DNA from: Salininema proteolyticum
GTDB taxonomy: Bacteria > Actinomycetota > Actinomycetes > Mycobacteriales > Micromonosporaceae
Assembly (NCBI RefSeq): GCF_042685645.1
Contig: NZ_JBHUNX010000001.1
Span: forward strand, 1,736,001 to 1,800,000
Direction: 5' to 3'
Length of the DNA stretch: 64,000 bases
In this document: positions 46,201 to 52,999 of the stretch, piece by piece
Position numbering within the stretch: the first letter of the stretch is position 1
Layout of the letters: every line of letters begins with the position of its first letter
Position numbers and translations under genes: made by a program
The notes under the pieces: model-generated
The model's database searches: none
Told to the model about the DNA's origin: nothing
What the model saw: the letters and a program-made list of their open reading frames with translations, nothing else

Positions 46201-46390
46201 CGCCCTCGTGTGGGAGTCGAGCGACGACGGCGTCGCGTGGAGGGAAGTCCCGACGACGCATGTCGAGGCCCTGCGTGGCGATCGCACGACCCCGTTCGCC
46301 TTCGTGGAGGCGGTGACCGCGAGGATGCTGCGGGTCCGGGCCGTGGAGGCCTGCGGCCTGCGCCAGCTCGAACTCTTCGACCTCGCCTGA
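43202..46390 (+). CDS. GH92 alpha-mannosidase, cytoplasmic, with extra terminal domains
   Basis: Calcium-dependent inverting exo-alpha-mannosidase of 1062 aa, longer than the usual 750. An N-terminal beta-rich part (about 1-240) precedes the GH92 core: FFVNNGYWDTYRTSWSAFAL near 520, GTSSDQIFADAARWG, MSWSLENAVSDDAIARFA, GGDNVETNAWGMSVSPVHD, NQPAHHIPWTHVFG and the catalytic FPGDEDNGEMSMWWLWSALG. The last 100 residues resemble a discoidin-like sandwich. No signal peptide, and the GTG start overlaps the permease stop, so it should act on imported glycan. Most studied GH92 enzymes are secreted or periplasmic Bacteroides proteins. Confidence 0.9.
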   Translation: MSARTPSLTPADGPADPPSSRPNAGVLGGQVFAYRFDPAQGAQRLAVPGLDRVTIAEDTVVEWAFYADGPDAAHAPHAALAVAVDVRFDDGSRMSDEPRLRDRYGFPVTADPQFESAWSMPEQWNADAVPLEAWAGRRGAVEVVLGSDALSGGYSGEVSGFVEVVVGRRATGRAPSPAERVDTRRGSHSGSRFSRGNTIPIVARPHGFCFLTPATDASDPRWPYRWSVHDDPPGRRLEAVQFSHQPSPWIGDRGVLQLMPFQGSAHSSRSRRRRWIEPGTEAARPHSYSADLDGGLRIEATATDHGGAFRATASDPSRTVGFVVDQLTDAGHLDLAPDGVFHGWVPEGDTDWGNPPRTYFAGRVLSPVTGTGRLDDDGRPRVAGFVAGPESVEVRVAQSFLSVEQARRALERELAPERSFDDLRDGLREEWDRLLGAVGLPEPDPQELPFRSLAEEEDRDRVASALYRLHLYPNSASENTGTASSPEWRFADPMVPSGPDGPPSAEGKFFVNNGYWDTYRTSWSAFALLDPESTGEMLDGLLQQWRRGGYMARWSAPGYVDCMVGTSSDQIFADAARWGVPFASEDAFASAWRNACEPSADPKRGRKGIARARFTGYVSRDVPEGMSWSLENAVSDDAIARFASILEGSVSGPGAARYGAFARYFANRARSYRGLFDAERGFFRGRGGDGSFSEEPFDPRVWGGDNVETNAWGMSVSPVHDGPGLAELYGGPAGLRAHLDRLFAEPETADEAFGGTYGTVIHEQREARALRSGMCAISNQPAHHIPWTHVFGDEPWRAGATVHGLARRLFTGAVIGQGFPGDEDNGEMSMWWLWSALGLYPLVLASGELRIGSPLFDDVSVRRSGGGRLRIRSHRLSPEAHYLVEARLDGAVLDRPVLEVDRLEGDADLDLVFTDSSAEADQSPLWQGPAEVRPWRPDLTGGSGEPIGSPSASAALFDDGASGSRVQLAPGDWAGWRFDEPGRITDVTVTTAPGDDTAASALVWESSDDGVAWREVPTTHVEALRGDRTTPFAFVEAVTARMLRVRAVEACGLRQLELFDLA

Positions 46391-46437
46391 CAGCACGAGG
46401 GGCGGCGCGGTTGCGTACCGCGCCGCCCCTCGTGCTG
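46391..46437. terminator. Bidirectional terminator, 20-bp perfect stem
   Basis: Bases 46391-46410 (CAGCACGAGGGG...) and 46418-46437 are exact inverted complements around TTGCGTA. The hairpin separates the convergent GH92 and GH18 genes and is the strongest in the window. Confidence 0.9.
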
Positions 46438-46449
46438 CCGCACAGTCCG

Positions 46450-47391
46450 TTACGAGGGGTCGTAGACGGTGTCGCGTCCCGTGAGCGGCTGGGTGATCAG
46501 GGAGAGGTAGTCGGAGTGGTCGTCGGCGGTCAGGTTGTAGGTGACGATCGCGCCGTAGTCCTCGCCCACCGTGCGGTTCGCCAGGTAGGTGGCGGTGCTG
46601 GGCGAGGTGGCGGTCAGGTTGACCGCGCCCGGGGCGAGCCGCGAGTCCTCCATGCCGGGGATCTCCGGCACGTTCCACGTGCCGTACCAGGGGTTCCACG
46701 CGTAGTCGAGCGTGTCGCCCGCGCGCACGCCGTCGTACTCGGTGGAGCCGGAGGCCGGTCCGATGTTGTAGAGCGTGATCAGCTTGTCCGGTCCCAGCCG
46801 GTCCCGCAGGGCGCTCACCAGGTACACGAACGAGTAAACGTTGGGCTGTCCGGTGCCGTTCTCACCGTACTTCGACCACTCGTCGTCGAAGTCGATGCCG
46901 TCGAGGCCGTACGTTTCCACCGCCCCGGCGAGCTCGTCGGCGAAGGCGGCCGCCGCCTCCTGGGAGGGGAAGTTGGCGATGCCCGCACCCTGGTGGTTGC
47001 CGAGGATGGACAGCAGGACCTTGGTCCCGCGCTCTTGGAGCGGACGGATCTGGTTCGCGGCGTCCTCGAGGGTCTCGGTCACGCGGTCGTTCAGGTGGAG
47101 GTACGCGGAGGAGGTCGCGGTGTCGTAGTTGATGTTCGCGGCGAAGATCATCGCCATGTCGAAGGCGGGGCGGGACGTTCCCTGGAGGGTGTAGTCGGCG
47201 ACGTTCGCCATGTCGTTGTTGTTGACCTCGACGTAGACGACGCGCTTCGGTTCGTCGGCGCACCGGTCCGGCCGCCCCTTCGCGGACGCGGCGGAGGCGA
47301 ATGAGAGGCCCCCGGCCGCGGCGCCGAGAGCGACGATCGAGGCGGACGCCGTGCGGCGCAGTACGCTGCGCCGGTCGATGGGTTCGGTCAT
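46450..47391 (-). CDS. Exported Endo H-like GH18 endo-beta-N-acetylglucosaminidase
   Basis: 313 aa. A twin-arginine signal (DRRSVLRRTASAS) ends near ASA at residue 37. The mature protein follows Streptomyces Endo H closely: VVYVEVNNNDMANVADYTL, MIFAANINYDTATSSAYLH, KVLLSILGNHQGAGIANFPS and the catalytic GLDGIDFDDEWSKYG with Asp 169 and Glu 171. DYAWNPWYGTW and GAIVTYNL come later. It should cut the chitobiose core of high-mannose N-glycans outside the cell, leaving one GlcNAc on the protein. The ATG at 47391 is chosen because the signal begins there. A LacI-type box is 58 bases upstream. Confidence 0.92.
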   Translation of the reverse strand: MTEPIDRRSVLRRTASASIVALGAAAGGLSFASAASAKGRPDRCADEPKRVVYVEVNNNDMANVADYTLQGTSRPAFDMAMIFAANINYDTATSSAYLHLNDRVTETLEDAANQIRPLQERGTKVLLSILGNHQGAGIANFPSQEAAAAFADELAGAVETYGLDGIDFDDEWSKYGENGTGQPNVYSFVYLVSALRDRLGPDKLITLYNIGPASGSTEYDGVRAGDTLDYAWNPWYGTWNVPEIPGMEDSRLAPGAVNLTATSPSTATYLANRTVGEDYGAIVTYNLTADDHSDYLSLITQPLTGRDTVYDPS

Positions 47392-47761
47392 GAGAAGTCT
47401 TCTTTCGTGCTTCGCTTCGTGATGGCCACCACTTCGTGGCCACCTTTGACTATAGCGCTTAAGTAAGCAGAGCGATAGTGCTGGCAAGGCGAAATCGAAA
47501 CTCTGCCCTCTGTAGTCATTAAGCGCATGATGAGAGTCCGGGGCCGCGGTTCCACGCGGTCGCGAGCCGCCGCGCCGCTGGGAGGTCGGGGCTCGGCCGC
47601 AGTCCGCTGGGTTGCGCCGGTCGGGAACCACAGGGCCCTTACCTGCGCGGGTGCCGGTATGCGGAGCGGGTGTCGTACCCGGGGCCTACGATGCGGGGAC
47701 GGTAGGGGCGCCGTTGTCGGGCGGCCCTCACGGGAACGAGTGGGAAGCGAGGTCGGGTTCC
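47392..47761. other. Gene-free 370-bp region between the Endo H-like and VOC genes
   Basis: Contains the LacI-type operator at 47449 near its left end and a possible TACGAT -10 element at 47687 without a clear -35. I see no gene, repeat or strong hairpin in the rest. Confidence 0.6.
47449..47464. promoter_or_regulatory. LacI-type operator in front of the Endo H-like gene
   Basis: ACTATAGCGCTTAAGT fits the locus consensus ACTAWAGCGCTNWAGT (sites at 38776 and 39959). It places the GH18 gene, 8.5 kb from lacI, in the same regulon. Confidence 0.8.
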
Positions 47762-48211
47762 ATGCCCGTGCACTTCAAGATCTGCGTCGACGCCGAGGAT
47801 CCGCACGCGCTGGCGGCGTTCTGGGCCGAGGCGATGGACTATGCCGTGGAGGACCACTCCGCGACGATCGAAAGGCTGATGGCGGACGGGGTCGTCCCCG
47901 ACGGCCACGTGGTCGAGGTCGACGGCCGGAGGGCGTGGAGGACGGCCGCAGCGGTGCGAAATCCCGACGACCCCGTCCACGACAGCGGCGTCGGACTGGG
48001 CATGCGCGTGCTCTTCCAGCTCGTGCCCGAGAAGAAGGAGGGGAAGAACCGCCTGCACCTGGACCTCCACTACGGGCCGGACCGGTACCGGGCCGAGGCC
48101 GACCGCCTGGAGGGCCTCGGCGCGAGGCGGTTGGGCGAGTACGACGAGCACGGCGCCAAGTGGATCGTCATGGCCGATCCCGAGGGCAACGAGTTCTGCG
48201 TCCACTCCTGA
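47762..48211 (+). CDS. VOC-superfamily (glyoxalase-like) protein
   Basis: 149 aa with the beta-alpha-beta-beta-beta pattern of vicinal oxygen chelate proteins: FKICVDAEDPHALAAFWAEA at the start and KNRLHLDLHYG plus WIVMADPEGNEFCVHS at the end. The DPEGNEFCV ending is the common actinobacterial glyoxalase_6 type; the function of that subgroup is unproven. It is a paralogue of the protein at 62628. The ATG at 47762 opens directly onto the domain. Confidence 0.85.
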   Translation: MPVHFKICVDAEDPHALAAFWAEAMDYAVEDHSATIERLMADGVVPDGHVVEVDGRRAWRTAAAVRNPDDPVHDSGVGLGMRVLFQLVPEKKEGKNRLHLDLHYGPDRYRAEADRLEGLGARRLGEYDEHGAKWIVMADPEGNEFCVHS

Positions 48212-48258
48212 CGGACGCCGCCCGTGCGCCGCGATTCGCACGCCGGCGGGGCGCGGCG

Positions 48259-48852
48259 TCAACCGGTCTCGGCGCCGACCTTCCGGCCCAGCAGGGCCGC
48301 GAGGACGTCGATGGGCCGGGCGCCGTCGGGGATCTCCTCGATGGGCCCGAAGTACTCTCCGTCGCGAGGGAGCCGGCCCACCATGGGCGCCAGGTCTTCG
48401 GCCAGCCGCAGGATGACATCGTCGGAGTAGTGCAGCGGATGCCCGGTGGCCCGGGAGAGGTCCCAGCCGTGGACCAGGTTGTCCGTCATGCGGATCCTCA
48501 GGGCGGCCTCGCCGGTCACGGTGGTGAAGGGCAGCTCGTAGGTGCGTTCCATGGCGTCGGGCGCCTCTATCTCGTCGAGGAGCGAGGCGGCCGAGCAGCG
48601 GTAGGTCCGGGCGGGGTCGTCGCCGAGCACGTCGTCGTCCCCGGGCCGGGGGAACGGGGAGCGTTCCGGCGGTTCTCCGCGCATGCGGGAGACGTAGGCC
48701 CTGTTGCCGAGCACGAGGTGGGCGACGACCTCGCGGACGTTCCACTCGCTGCAGGGCGTGGGACGGTCCCACTCGTCGGGTTCGATGTGGGAGATGATGT
48801 CGGCGGTGCGGTCGAAGACGGCCGCCAGATCCATGGAGAAGTCGTGCGCCAC
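48259..48852 (-). CDS. DinB-like maleylpyruvate isomerase family protein (TIGR03086 type)
   Basis: 197 aa four-helix-bundle protein. WDRPTPCSEWNVREVVAHLV is the family hallmark (metal-binding His in the VAHLV helix), followed by MTDNLVHGWDLSRATGHPL with a second His. Related proteins isomerise maleylpyruvate with mycothiol, but most members are uncharacterised. The GTG at 48852 is preferred because AAGGAG sits nine bases ahead; an ATG seven codons earlier would put that site inside the gene. Convergent with the VOC gene. The 428 bases up to the SARP stop hold an AT-rich stretch (48940-48985) and the 61-bp repeats. Confidence 0.78.
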   Translation of the reverse strand: MAHDFSMDLAAVFDRTADIISHIEPDEWDRPTPCSEWNVREVVAHLVLGNRAYVSRMRGEPPERSPFPRPGDDDVLGDDPARTYRCSAASLLDEIEAPDAMERTYELPFTTVTGEAALRIRMTDNLVHGWDLSRATGHPLHYSDDVILRLAEDLAPMVGRLPRDGEYFGPIEEIPDGARPIDVLAALLGRKVGAETG

Positions 48853-49063
48853 GGGCCCGGGCTCCTTAACCATTGGGAAACAGGGAGTTTCAGTCTAGTG
48901 CGCGGTGCGCCGCGGACACCAGTCCGGCGCGGCCGCGAGCCGTTATTTATCGATAGTGTCTAGTATGTCGTTCTTTATGCCCGTTTTGTGCAGAGTGGAG
49001 GGACGAGGGCGGAGGCCCCGGACTCGCGGCGCCCGGCCGTTCAAGTCGGACAGTGCCCGGTCG

Positions 49064-49280
49064 GAGAAGCCGGTCTCCCCGGTCCGGACTGCCCTCGGGG
49101 GAGGGCGTTGCGGCGGAAGAGGACGGTCCCTCAGGCCTGGGCGTCCGGGCCTTCCTTTGAACAGGGCGTTGGGGCAGAAGAGGACGGTCTCCCCGGTCTG
49201 GACAGCCAGACCTTCCTCCGAGCAGGGCGTTGCGGCAGAAGAGGACGGCTTCCTCGATTCCGCGCCGCCGGGCCGTCCCC
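49064..49280. repeat. 61-bp imperfect tandem repeat, about 3.5 copies
   Basis: Copies begin at 49103, 49164 and 49225 with GGGCGTTG, continue through GAAGAGGACGG, and include CTCCCCGGTCTGGAC and CCTTCCT. The spacing is exactly 61 bases twice. A partial copy (GGTCTCCCCGGTCCGGACTG) precedes the array and the third decays toward 49280, right at the SARP gene stop. Because 61 is not a multiple of three, it is a DNA-level rather than a protein repeat. Role unknown. Confidence 0.8.
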
Positions 49281-51212
49281 TCAGGACTGGATTCCCCCGG
49301 GCAGTCCTTCGAGAACCTCGCGGACCGGCCCGGCGGTCACCATGCCGCTGCCCGCGGCCACCTCGCCGACGGCGGGAGCGAGCGCGGAGAAAGCCCTCCG
49401 CATGGCGACCTTGTGGTCCACCCGCAGCGCCGCGCGGGCGATCAAGACCCACAGCGCCTCGGCCAGCAACCCGGCGGGCGGGTCGGGAAACCGGTCGAGG
49501 GCGTTGAGGGCCTCGGCCTCCCTCCCCGCGTCCGACAGGAGGACCGGCTTCGCCCACGGCTCGTACGGCCCCATCTCGGCCGCCGCGAAACCGGGGTCGA
49601 CCCCGTGCCACGTCCGCAGGCAGACCAGGGCCAGGGGCAACAGACCCTCCTCGACGCCGGGCATTCCCGATCCCTCCAAGCGCTTCGCCGCCTCGTGATA
49701 GGCCTCTTCCGCCTCCGCCGGCGCACCGGTAGCGGCCCTCCGCATGGCCCGAAACCAGGCCGTGAACACCCCCGCGAGCGGCCGGTCGTACCGCTCGCCC
49801 AGGGCATCGGCCTCGTCGGCATCGGCCGCGGCGCCCGCGAAGTCTCCCAGAGCGCCGCGCGCCTGCAGCCGTAGCAGCCGCGACAGGACCGCATAGGACG
49901 GCATGTCGTGGCGCGCGGCGAGATCGGCCAGCTCCGTCGCGACGGCCTCCCTCTCGGACGCCAGTCCGGTGCGGTGGAAGGCCTGCATGTAGATGCCGTT
50001 GAGCGCGAAGGCCAGCAGGTGGGGGTCGCCCAGCCGGCGCGCGACGGCCTCGGCCTCGCGCGCCGCCTCTCGCGCGTGGGGATCCGCGGTGCCGCGCGAC
50101 TCCATCGCGATGGTGGCCAAGAGCCGGGCCCTGGTCGCCTCGTGGGCGCGGGACCCCAACGCGGCCAGCGTGCGCCGCGCGGCCCCCGCCACCTTGGCGG
50201 CGCGGTCGGGATCGTCGGGACGGGTCCAGTTCGCGGGCACGTCGTAGCCGCCGATCACCCGAGCGGCGAGCTCCGGGTCGCCGAGCCTTTCGGCCTCGGA
50301 GACGGCCGCCAGCCGGTTCTCCTGCGCCGCCATAAGTCCGGGACCGCCGGTCACGGCAAGTCCCCTCAGGAGCGTCACCGTCGATTCCAGCCGCGAGCGA
50401 GCGTCGGCGGCGGCCGCGCGGTCGAAGGCGCTCGCGGTGTCCTCCCACAGCCGGGTGGCGGCATCGCCGGAGTCGCGGTCCCGCAAGAGGTCGGTCTCCA
50501 GCCGCGCCAAGCGGTCGCCGGGATCGAGGCCGAGCTGTTCGGCCAGCACCTCCCTGGCCCGCCGGACGGTCTCCAGCGCGTCGGCCCGCCGATCGCTGCG
50601 GAACAGCGCCAACGCCAGCAGACGCCAGGCCTCCTCCCGCCACGGGTGCTCTACCGTGTGCGCCTCCAGGTCCGGTACGGCCGCGGCGGGTCGGCCGACG
50701 CCCAGCAGCGCGTCGGCCCGGCGTTCGATGGCGGTGAGGCGCAGCCCCTCCAGCCGCAGCCGCTCGGACCGGGCCCACGGCTCGTCCTCGAAACCCGCGA
50801 ACGCCGGCCCCCTCCACAGGGCGAGCGCCCCGTCGAGGAGCTCCAGGGCCCTTCGTGGAGGGGCGGTGGAGGCCGCTTCGACCTCGTCGGCGAACCTCCA
50901 GGAGTCCACCGACTCCACCGGCGTGCGCAGGGCGTAACCGGGCCCCTCGGTGACCAGCACCCGAGCGGGCAGACGGGGCGGGCGGTCGGGCTCGACCGCT
51001 TTGCGCAGAGCGGCCACGAAAGTGCGCAGCGCCCCCACCGCGCCCTCCGGAGGAGACTCCCACAAGTCGTCGACCAGGCGCTCCACCGGCACCATCCGCC
51101 CTCGGGCGGCGATGAGCCGCGCGAGCACGGCCCGGTGGCGCGGCCCCTTGGCGTCGACCGGCGTTCCCCGCCCGTCCCAGACCTCCACGGGCCCGAGTAC
51201 CCCGAAACGCAT
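49281..51212 (-). CDS. SARP/AfsR-type transcriptional activator with BTAD and TPR-like region
   Basis: 643 aa. An OmpR-like winged-helix domain at residues 1-95 (MRFGVLGPVEVWD, then KGPRHRAVLARLIAARGRMV) is followed by a bacterial transcriptional activation domain (about 100-245: PVESVDSWRFADEVE, ALALWRGPAFAGF). A long all-helical, TPR-like half extends to the end. There is no NB-ARC ATPase, so it is a medium-length SARP. Such proteins activate nearby or distant secondary-metabolism genes through direct repeats. No biosynthetic cluster is in the window. The start MRFGV at 51212 begins the domain exactly. Confidence 0.87.
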   Translation of the reverse strand: MRFGVLGPVEVWDGRGTPVDAKGPRHRAVLARLIAARGRMVPVERLVDDLWESPPEGAVGALRTFVAALRKAVEPDRPPRLPARVLVTEGPGYALRTPVESVDSWRFADEVEAASTAPPRRALELLDGALALWRGPAFAGFEDEPWARSERLRLEGLRLTAIERRADALLGVGRPAAAVPDLEAHTVEHPWREEAWRLLALALFRSDRRADALETVRRAREVLAEQLGLDPGDRLARLETDLLRDRDSGDAATRLWEDTASAFDRAAAADARSRLESTVTLLRGLAVTGGPGLMAAQENRLAAVSEAERLGDPELAARVIGGYDVPANWTRPDDPDRAAKVAGAARRTLAALGSRAHEATRARLLATIAMESRGTADPHAREAAREAEAVARRLGDPHLLAFALNGIYMQAFHRTGLASEREAVATELADLAARHDMPSYAVLSRLLRLQARGALGDFAGAAADADEADALGERYDRPLAGVFTAWFRAMRRAATGAPAEAEEAYHEAAKRLEGSGMPGVEEGLLPLALVCLRTWHGVDPGFAAAEMGPYEPWAKPVLLSDAGREAEALNALDRFPDPPAGLLAEALWVLIARAALRVDHKVAMRRAFSALAPAVGEVAAGSGMVTAGPVREVLEGLPGGIQS

Positions 51213-51322
51213 CCCACGCACCTGCTTTCCGATTCGCTCTCCCAATCTAGCGCGCTCATCGAACGCTGACCGGCCCGAGCGACGGTGGAGCGGTCCGACA
51301 GACGAAAGAGAGGCAGCAGAGT

Positions 51323-52213
51323 ATGAGTGAGATCCAGGGCTTCGCGGAACGGACCGTCACCGTCGACGGAGGAAAGGTGGACCTGTCCGCGTCCATCGGC
51401 GGGGAGGGCGAACCGGTCGTCCTCCTCCACGGCTTCCCCCAGACCCGCCTCATGTGGCGCCACGTCGCCCGCGACCTGGCGGCCGACCACACCGTCATCT
51501 GCCCCGACCTGCGCGGATACGGACGCAGCGGCAAACCCGAGGCGACCGGGCCCGACACGTACTCCAAACGCACCATGGCCGAGGACGTCGTCTCGCTCGC
51601 CCGCGAACTGGGGTTCGACCGCTTCGCGCTCGCCGGTCACGACCGGGGCGCCCTCGTCGCCTTCCGCGCCGGCCTGGACCACCCGGAGGCGGTGACCCGA
51701 CTGGCCATGCTCGACACGCCGCCGACGGTGAACATGTGGGAGATCCTGCACGGCGCCGACGCCGCCGTCGCCTTCCACCTCTACCTGATGGCCCAGCCGC
51801 CCGGCCTGCCCGAGCGCCTCATCGCCAACTCGGCCGACGACTTCTTCGGGTACTTCCTCGACCTGTGGGCCGGCGACCCCGAGGCCATCGGAGAGGAAGC
51901 GCGACGCGAGTACCTGAAGGCCTCGGCCGGCGCTGTGGACTCCATCGTGGCCGACTTCCGCGCCTCGGCCGGCGTCGACCTCGCCCACGACCAGGCCGAC
52001 CGCGACCGCGGAGCGAAGCTCGCCATGCCGGTGACGGTCGTCCAGCAGGACTGGGGCGCGCAGCTGGGCTACGACGCCGCCGCCCTGTGGCGGGCCTGGG
52101 CCGACGACCTCGAGTTCCGCACCACCGAGGCGGGACACTTCATGGCCGAGGAGACCCCCGCCGAGATCGCCGGAGACCTCCGGGCGCTGCTGAGGAGGCC
52201 CGCGTCCCGGTGA
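51323..52213 (+). CDS. Alpha/beta hydrolase, epoxide hydrolase / haloacid dehalogenase-like
   Basis: 296 aa. VVLLHGFPQTRLMWRHV supplies the oxyanion HGxP loop and CPDLRGYGRSGKP the second block. The nucleophile is Asp 107 in AGHDRGA, as in epoxide hydrolases and fluoroacetate dehalogenases, and the catalytic His lies in TTEAGHFMAEE. Fluoroacetate dehalogenases need Arg at +1 and +4 after the nucleophile. Here +1 is Arg but +4 is Leu, so another substrate is more likely. Divergent from the SARP gene across 110 bases. Confidence 0.85.
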   Translation: MSEIQGFAERTVTVDGGKVDLSASIGGEGEPVVLLHGFPQTRLMWRHVARDLAADHTVICPDLRGYGRSGKPEATGPDTYSKRTMAEDVVSLARELGFDRFALAGHDRGALVAFRAGLDHPEAVTRLAMLDTPPTVNMWEILHGADAAVAFHLYLMAQPPGLPERLIANSADDFFGYFLDLWAGDPEAIGEEARREYLKASAGAVDSIVADFRASAGVDLAHDQADRDRGAKLAMPVTVVQQDWGAQLGYDAAALWRAWADDLEFRTTEAGHFMAEETPAEIAGDLRALLRRPASR

Positions 52214-52369
52214 AAGCGACACGGCCCGCGCGCACCGGGTCCTCTCCGAGCACGTCCGGGCCGCCCGCCGTGGGATGATGGGAATCCGCACAGAGATGCG
52301 CCCATCCGGGACCCCGGCGGCCCCGAACAAGGACGAGGGACATCCGCACCCGTTCCGGAGAGAGGGAGA

Positions 52370-52999
52370 ATGACCGACCCAGGCAGCACCGCTCGCGCGC
52401 GGTCCGGCGCCTCGGCCCGACGACGGCCCCGACGCGCCCCGGCAGCCTCCGACGCCGCCACCGCCGAAGACCTGCTCCAGGCGACCGCCCTCGGCGACGA
52501 AGAGGCCTTCGCCCTGCTCTACGACCGGATGGCGCCGCGCGTCTTCGGTGTCTGCCTCAAGGTCCTGCGCAGCCCCGCCCAGGCCGAGGAGGTCGCTCAG
52601 GAGGTCCTGGTCGAACTGTGGCGCACGGCCGCCCGGTTCGACCCCTCCCGGGGATCGGCCAAGGCCTGGGCCGCGACGGTCGCACACCGCCGCGCCGTCG
52701 ACCGCGTCCGCTCCTCCCAGGCCGGAGCCGACCGCGAGCGCCGCGCGGCCGCCTCGACGAGGGAGACCGACTACGACCAGGTCGCCGAGGCCGCCGCGCT
52801 CAGCCTGGAGCGCCACGAGGTGCGCCGCTGCCTGGCAACGCTCACCGAGCTGCAACGCCAGTCGATCGTCATGGCCTACTACGGCGCCCTGACCTATCGG
52901 CAGGTCGCCGAACTGCTCCAGGCGGCGCTGCCGACGGTCAAGGCCCGCATCAGGGACGGACTGGCGCGCCTGCGGGACTGCATGGAGGGGAATCGATGA
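52370..52999 (+). CDS. sigK: ECF RNA polymerase sigma factor, SigK type
   Basis: 209 aa. Region 2 is at about residues 45-110 (EAFALLYDRMAPRVFGVCLK, QAEEVAQEVLVELWRTAARF, DPSRGSAKAWAATVAHRRAV) and region 4 at about 140-205 (LTELQRQSIVMAYYGALTYR, QVAELLQAALPTVKARIRDG). This is the SigK pattern, and the gene is followed at once by an RskA-type anti-sigma factor with an ATGA overlap. Active only when RskA is inactivated. Targets probably include the molybdoenzyme and Met-rich lipoprotein genes downstream. Confidence 0.93.
   Translation: MTDPGSTARARSGASARRRPRRAPAASDAATAEDLLQATALGDEEAFALLYDRMAPRVFGVCLKVLRSPAQAEEVAQEVLVELWRTAARFDPSRGSAKAWAATVAHRRAVDRVRSSQAGADRERRAAASTRETDYDQVAEAAALSLERHEVRRCLATLTELQRQSIVMAYYGALTYRQVAELLQAALPTVKARIRDGLARLRDCMEGNR

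Noticed and set aside
48943..51063. Long minus-strand reading of about 700 codons overlapping the SARP gene in another frame and running through the 61-bp repeats
   Set aside because: Arg/Gly/Pro-rich out-of-frame sequence. The repeat period of 61 is not a codon multiple, so no repeated protein is produced.
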